A DNA stretch of 45,915 nt, from contig CAMDHE010000021.1 in assembly GCA_945898095.1 (NCBI GenBank), positions 1 to 45,915 on the forward strand, read 5' to 3'. The position numbers and the translations under genes are program-made. Numbering within the stretch: the first letter of the stretch is position 1; each line of letters begins with the position of its first letter. The stretch comes from Roseateles toxinivorans (GTDB lineage: Bacteria > Pseudomonadota > Gammaproteobacteria > Burkholderiales > Burkholderiaceae_C). Below the pieces are notes generated by a model, which made no database searches, had not been told where the DNA came from, and saw nothing but the letters and a program-made list of their open reading frames with translations. Below, in pieces: positions 43,594-45,915 of this stretch.

Positions 43594-43683
43594 TCAGTCG
43601 AGGCGACGCAGGAAGGTCGGCAGCGGGAGCCCGGTCACCGGGGCAATGTTCTCGATGCAAAACAGCAAACCCAACAGCCTCAT
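43594..43683 (-). CDS. Putative 29-residue protein coupled to the NUDIX gene
   Basis: A short frame whose ATG overlaps the NUDIX stop codon in an ATGA arrangement. It encodes a hydrophobic start (MRLLGLLFCIENIA) and a short Leu/Pro-rich, basic end (TGLPLPTFLRRLD). The exact overlap suggests translational coupling. It has no known family, fills most of the 93-bp gap to the convergent carboxypeptidase, and could still be chance. Confidence 0.3.
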   Translation of the reverse strand: MRLLGLLFCIENIAPVTGLPLPTFLRRLD

Positions 43684-44078
43684 GGCCGAAAGCCGGTCTC
43701 GAACAAGGTTTGCAACGGTGCGAACAGCGGCGCCGGCAGAGCCAAGAAGTCAAACCATTGCCAGCCCTCGCATTTTTCCGGCTCCTTCAGCAACAGCGTG
43801 CCGAAGAATTGTTCAACGATGACGAAGGCGGTCAGGTAATGTTCGTTTTCGGCCTCGAACAGATCATTCGTATAGGGGCCGAACTTCATCGCTTGCAGGT
43901 GCAGACCGGTTTCCTCGAAGAGCTCGCGCCTGGCGCAAGCCTCGATTGATTCGCCGAATTCGAGCTTGCCGCCTGGCGCTGCCCAACTGCCGGCACCATG
44001 CGCCCCTTTACGCTTGCCGAGCAGGAGCGCTCCGTCTTTGACAAGGAGGATTCCGACTCCGACTTTGGGCAGATTCAT
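43680..44078 (-). CDS. NUDIX hydrolase, NUDT15/MutT-like
   Basis: A 132-residue nucleotide pyrophosphatase. The complete NUDIX box is seen in GGKLEFGESIEACARRELFE followed by ETGL, matching GX5EX7REUXEEXGU. The flanking LLLGKRKGAHGAGSWAAPGG and EKCEGWQWFDF resemble NUDT15-type enzymes, which clean up oxidised or modified nucleoside triphosphates. ATG 44078 opens MNLPKVGVGILLVKDG. It diverges from ggt by 164 bp, which should contain both promoters. Confidence 0.9.
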   Translation of the reverse strand: MNLPKVGVGILLVKDGALLLGKRKGAHGAGSWAAPGGKLEFGESIEACARRELFEETGLHLQAMKFGPYTNDLFEAENEHYLTAFVIVEQFFGTLLLKEPEKCEGWQWFDFLALPAPLFAPLQTLFETGFRP

Positions 44079-44242
44079 CGGCTGTTGAATGGGTCACTGA
44101 TGGTGGACTTGAGCCTTGCAACTCAGCTACGTCGGCGAGCATCTGGCCCGACAATTGTAGGGTCGGCAGGCCGGGCTTTAGCGGCCCCGAACGGCTGCAT
44201 TGACAATCCTGACCGGCCGAAAAAATTTCTGGAAATTCGTTG

Positions 44243-45915
44243 ATGAATGATGCGCAAACACCACTCGCTATCCGCACCCTCCTGATCACATCGCTGCTGG
44301 TCAGTCTGGGTGCCTGCGCAATACCGTCACCGACGCCGCCCGATCTTGCTCACCCGATCGCCAGTCTGCCGGCCATGCAGGCTGCGACCACCGCCCATCC
44401 GCTGGCCACAAAGGCTGCGCTGCGGATACTCGATCAGGGTGGCGCTCCGATCGACGCGGCCATCGCCGCGCAAATGGTGCTGGGGCTGGTGGAGCCGCAA
44501 TCGTCCGGCATCGGCGGCGGCTCGCTGATCATGCATTGGGACGCAAGCGCCGGCAAACTGAGCAGCTATGACGGGCTCGCAGCAGCGCCAGCAACCGTCA
44601 CCACCGGCCTGAGCGTCGATGTCGACGGCAAGGTCTTGAAAAGCGAGGACATGCAACGCGGCGGGCGATCGGTCGGCGTACCTGGCACGCTGGCAGTGCT
44701 CAAGCAGGTGCACCAGCGCTATGGCAAGCTGGCCTGGTCAGCGCTGTTCGAGCCGGCGATCGAACTGGCAGAGAGCGGCTTTCCGATGCCGGTCTATCTG
44801 CACGGCATTCTGGCGACGCCAACTGCTGCGGCCGAACATCCCGAGATGCTGCCACTTTATTTCGGTGCCGATGGCCAGGTGCTGCCGGTCGGCAAGACTG
44901 TCGTCAACAAGGCCTATGCCGCGACGCTGCGGCGGATTTCAGCCCGAGGGCCGGCCGGTTTGTGGGAAGCAGGCGCCGGCACCGCCTTGATCGCGACCCT
45001 GCAGCGCGGCTATCGCAGTTCGCTGATGACCGAGGCCGACCTGCCGGCCTATAACGCCAGGGAGCGTGAGCCGCTGTGCGCGCCCTTCCTGGCCTACTCG
45101 GTCTGCATGATGGGGCCGACATCGTACGGCGGCATCGCGGTACTGCAAGTCCTGCAGATGCTCGAAGCCAGGCCGGTAAACGGTTCACAGCGATTCAATT
45201 TCGACGATGCGGAATTCATTCATTACTACGCCGAAGCCGGCCGTTTGGCGCAGGCGGACCGCTACCGATATGTCGGCGACCCTGACTTTGTCCGCGTGCC
45301 AACGGCCGGCTTGCTGGCAGCCGACTATCTGCACGGCCGTGCCGGCTTGATCGACAGCTCGAAAATGACACGAATCGTGAAGCCGGGCCAGGTCGCTAAG
45401 GCGGAAAACCAGACGCTGGCGCCGGCCGGCGAGGTGGCTGACGCCACCAGCCAGATCGCCATCGTCGACCGCCAAGGCAACGCGATCAGCATGACAACGA
45501 CGAACAATCTGAATTTCGGCTCGCGCCTGATGGTCGACGGCTTCGTGTTGAACAACGCGCTGACCAATTTTTCGGCTGCACCACGCGAAGGCCAGGCCGC
45601 ACCGAACCGTATGCAGGCTGGCAAAAGGCCGGGCACCTCGATGGCACCGACGATCGTCTTCGACGCAGCCGGCATACCCATCCTGGTCGGCGGATCGGCA
45701 GGCGGCGGCCAGATCGTCGACTACATCAGTCAGAGCCTGGTCGAGATGCTGGCCAATCAGCGCACGCCAGCCGAAGCCTTGGCCCGCGGTCATATGTCCA
45801 GCGCGATACGAGGCAAGCTGCAACTCGAGCAAGGGACGCGCGCTGCCACCGCCGCTGCTGCGCTTTCGGCCAAGGGCCATAAGGTCGAGGTCCTGCCGAT
45901 GCTCAGTGGACTGGG
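44243..45915 (+). CDS. ggt: Gamma-glutamyltransferase, lipoprotein type (partial, runs off right edge)
   Basis: 557 codons are present before the window ends. A lipoprotein signal (LLITSLLVSLGAC, lipobox Cys near residue 25) puts it in the periplasm. ATTAHPLATKAALRILDQGG, SGIGGGSLIMHWDASAGKLS, RSVGVPGTLAVL and PTSYGGIAVLQVLQML are family hallmarks. The autoprocessing Thr is expected in VADATSQIAIVDRQGNAISM (about residue 402), where relatives often have TTH; here it is TSQ. SGTSMAPTI-type and VGGSAGGGQIVDYI segments follow. GGT cleaves glutathione and other gamma-glutamyl compounds. Confidence 0.92.
   Translation, partial: MNDAQTPLAIRTLLITSLLVSLGACAIPSPTPPDLAHPIASLPAMQAATTAHPLATKAALRILDQGGAPIDAAIAAQMVLGLVEPQSSGIGGGSLIMHWDASAGKLSSYDGLAAAPATVTTGLSVDVDGKVLKSEDMQRGGRSVGVPGTLAVLKQVHQRYGKLAWSALFEPAIELAESGFPMPVYLHGILATPTAAAEHPEMLPLYFGADGQVLPVGKTVVNKAYAATLRRISARGPAGLWEAGAGTALIATLQRGYRSSLMTEADLPAYNAREREPLCAPFLAYSVCMMGPTSYGGIAVLQVLQMLEARPVNGSQRFNFDDAEFIHYYAEAGRLAQADRYRYVGDPDFVRVPTAGLLAADYLHGRAGLIDSSKMTRIVKPGQVAKAENQTLAPAGEVADATSQIAIVDRQGNAISMTTTNNLNFGSRLMVDGFVLNNALTNFSAAPREGQAAPNRMQAGKRPGTSMAPTIVFDAAGIPILVGGSAGGGQIVDYISQSLVEMLANQRTPAEALARGHMSSAIRGKLQLEQGTRAATAAAALSAKGHKVEVLPMLSGL

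Overview
The window reads as chromosome of a moderately GC-rich betaproteobacterium in the order Burkholderiales, most likely Comamonadaceae or a close relative. The basis is gene order and family content: a coxB-coxA-ctaG-coxC-SURF1-ctaA-ctaB-SCO block facing rpoH, yqgE-ruvX-pyrR-pyrB-pyrX, rhodanese-grxC-secB-gpsA diverging from gpmA, and hemL-thiD-rubredoxin. Three intact and one broken Bug/TctC-type periplasmic binding proteins, a family greatly expanded in this order, point the same way. No rRNA, tRNA or CRISPR array was seen. Both window edges cut genes: an M20 amidohydrolase on the left and a gamma-glutamyltransferase on the right.

Layout. 1-3.2 kb: end of an amidohydrolase, a DUF1415 gene, then groES-groEL behind a sigma70/sigma32-like promoter and a CIRCE operator. 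3.2-7.6 kb: a phasin-like gene, then a catabolic island around a FadR-type GntR regulator. It holds a fumarylacetoacetate hydrolase-family gene, an internally deleted TctC pseudogene, an intact TctC gene and a leaderless ModA-like gene. 7.6-10 kb: a VanZ-like gene and a cluster of REP-like palindromes. One palindrome is interrupted by an IS110-family (IS1111-like) insertion sequence whose transposase carries an amber codon. 10-13.3 kb: ychF, a TctC gene, and rpoH with a second, imperfect CIRCE-like site. 13.4-22.5 kb: the aa3-type cytochrome c oxidase structural and assembly genes. 22.7-28.2 kb: a degenerate BioC-like gene, comF, trmL, a TctC gene, and the gpsA/secB/grxC/rhodanese operon. 28.3-35 kb: gpmA, an acyltransferase, the pyrimidine operon with a pseudo-dihydroorotase, ruvX, yqgE and a photolyase. 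35-45.9 kb: an alpha/beta hydrolase, an orphan N-terminal piece of a PilL/ChpA-type chemotaxis kinase, rubredoxin, thiD, hemL, mpl, an M32 carboxypeptidase, a NUDIX gene and ggt.

How the parts connect. Heat-shock control appears twice: HrcA/CIRCE at groESL and probably again at rpoH, which would link the repressor to the sigma factor. The oxidase block contains the subunits, heme O and heme A synthesis, and copper delivery (Cox11, SCO, a second CxxxC protein) in one region. The GntR gene is flanked on both sides by tandem ACCA-type repeats at 10-bp spacing, which suggests it controls both the hydrolase and the transporter protein.

The most notable points are the IS element inside a REP-like repeat with a candidate guide-RNA region, the CIRCE-like element at rpoH, and the apparent loss of the pilGHIJ/chpA twitching-chemotaxis cluster, which leaves only its first 618 codons. 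I did not see an unmistakably new multi-gene system. The rest is core Burkholderiales chromosome.
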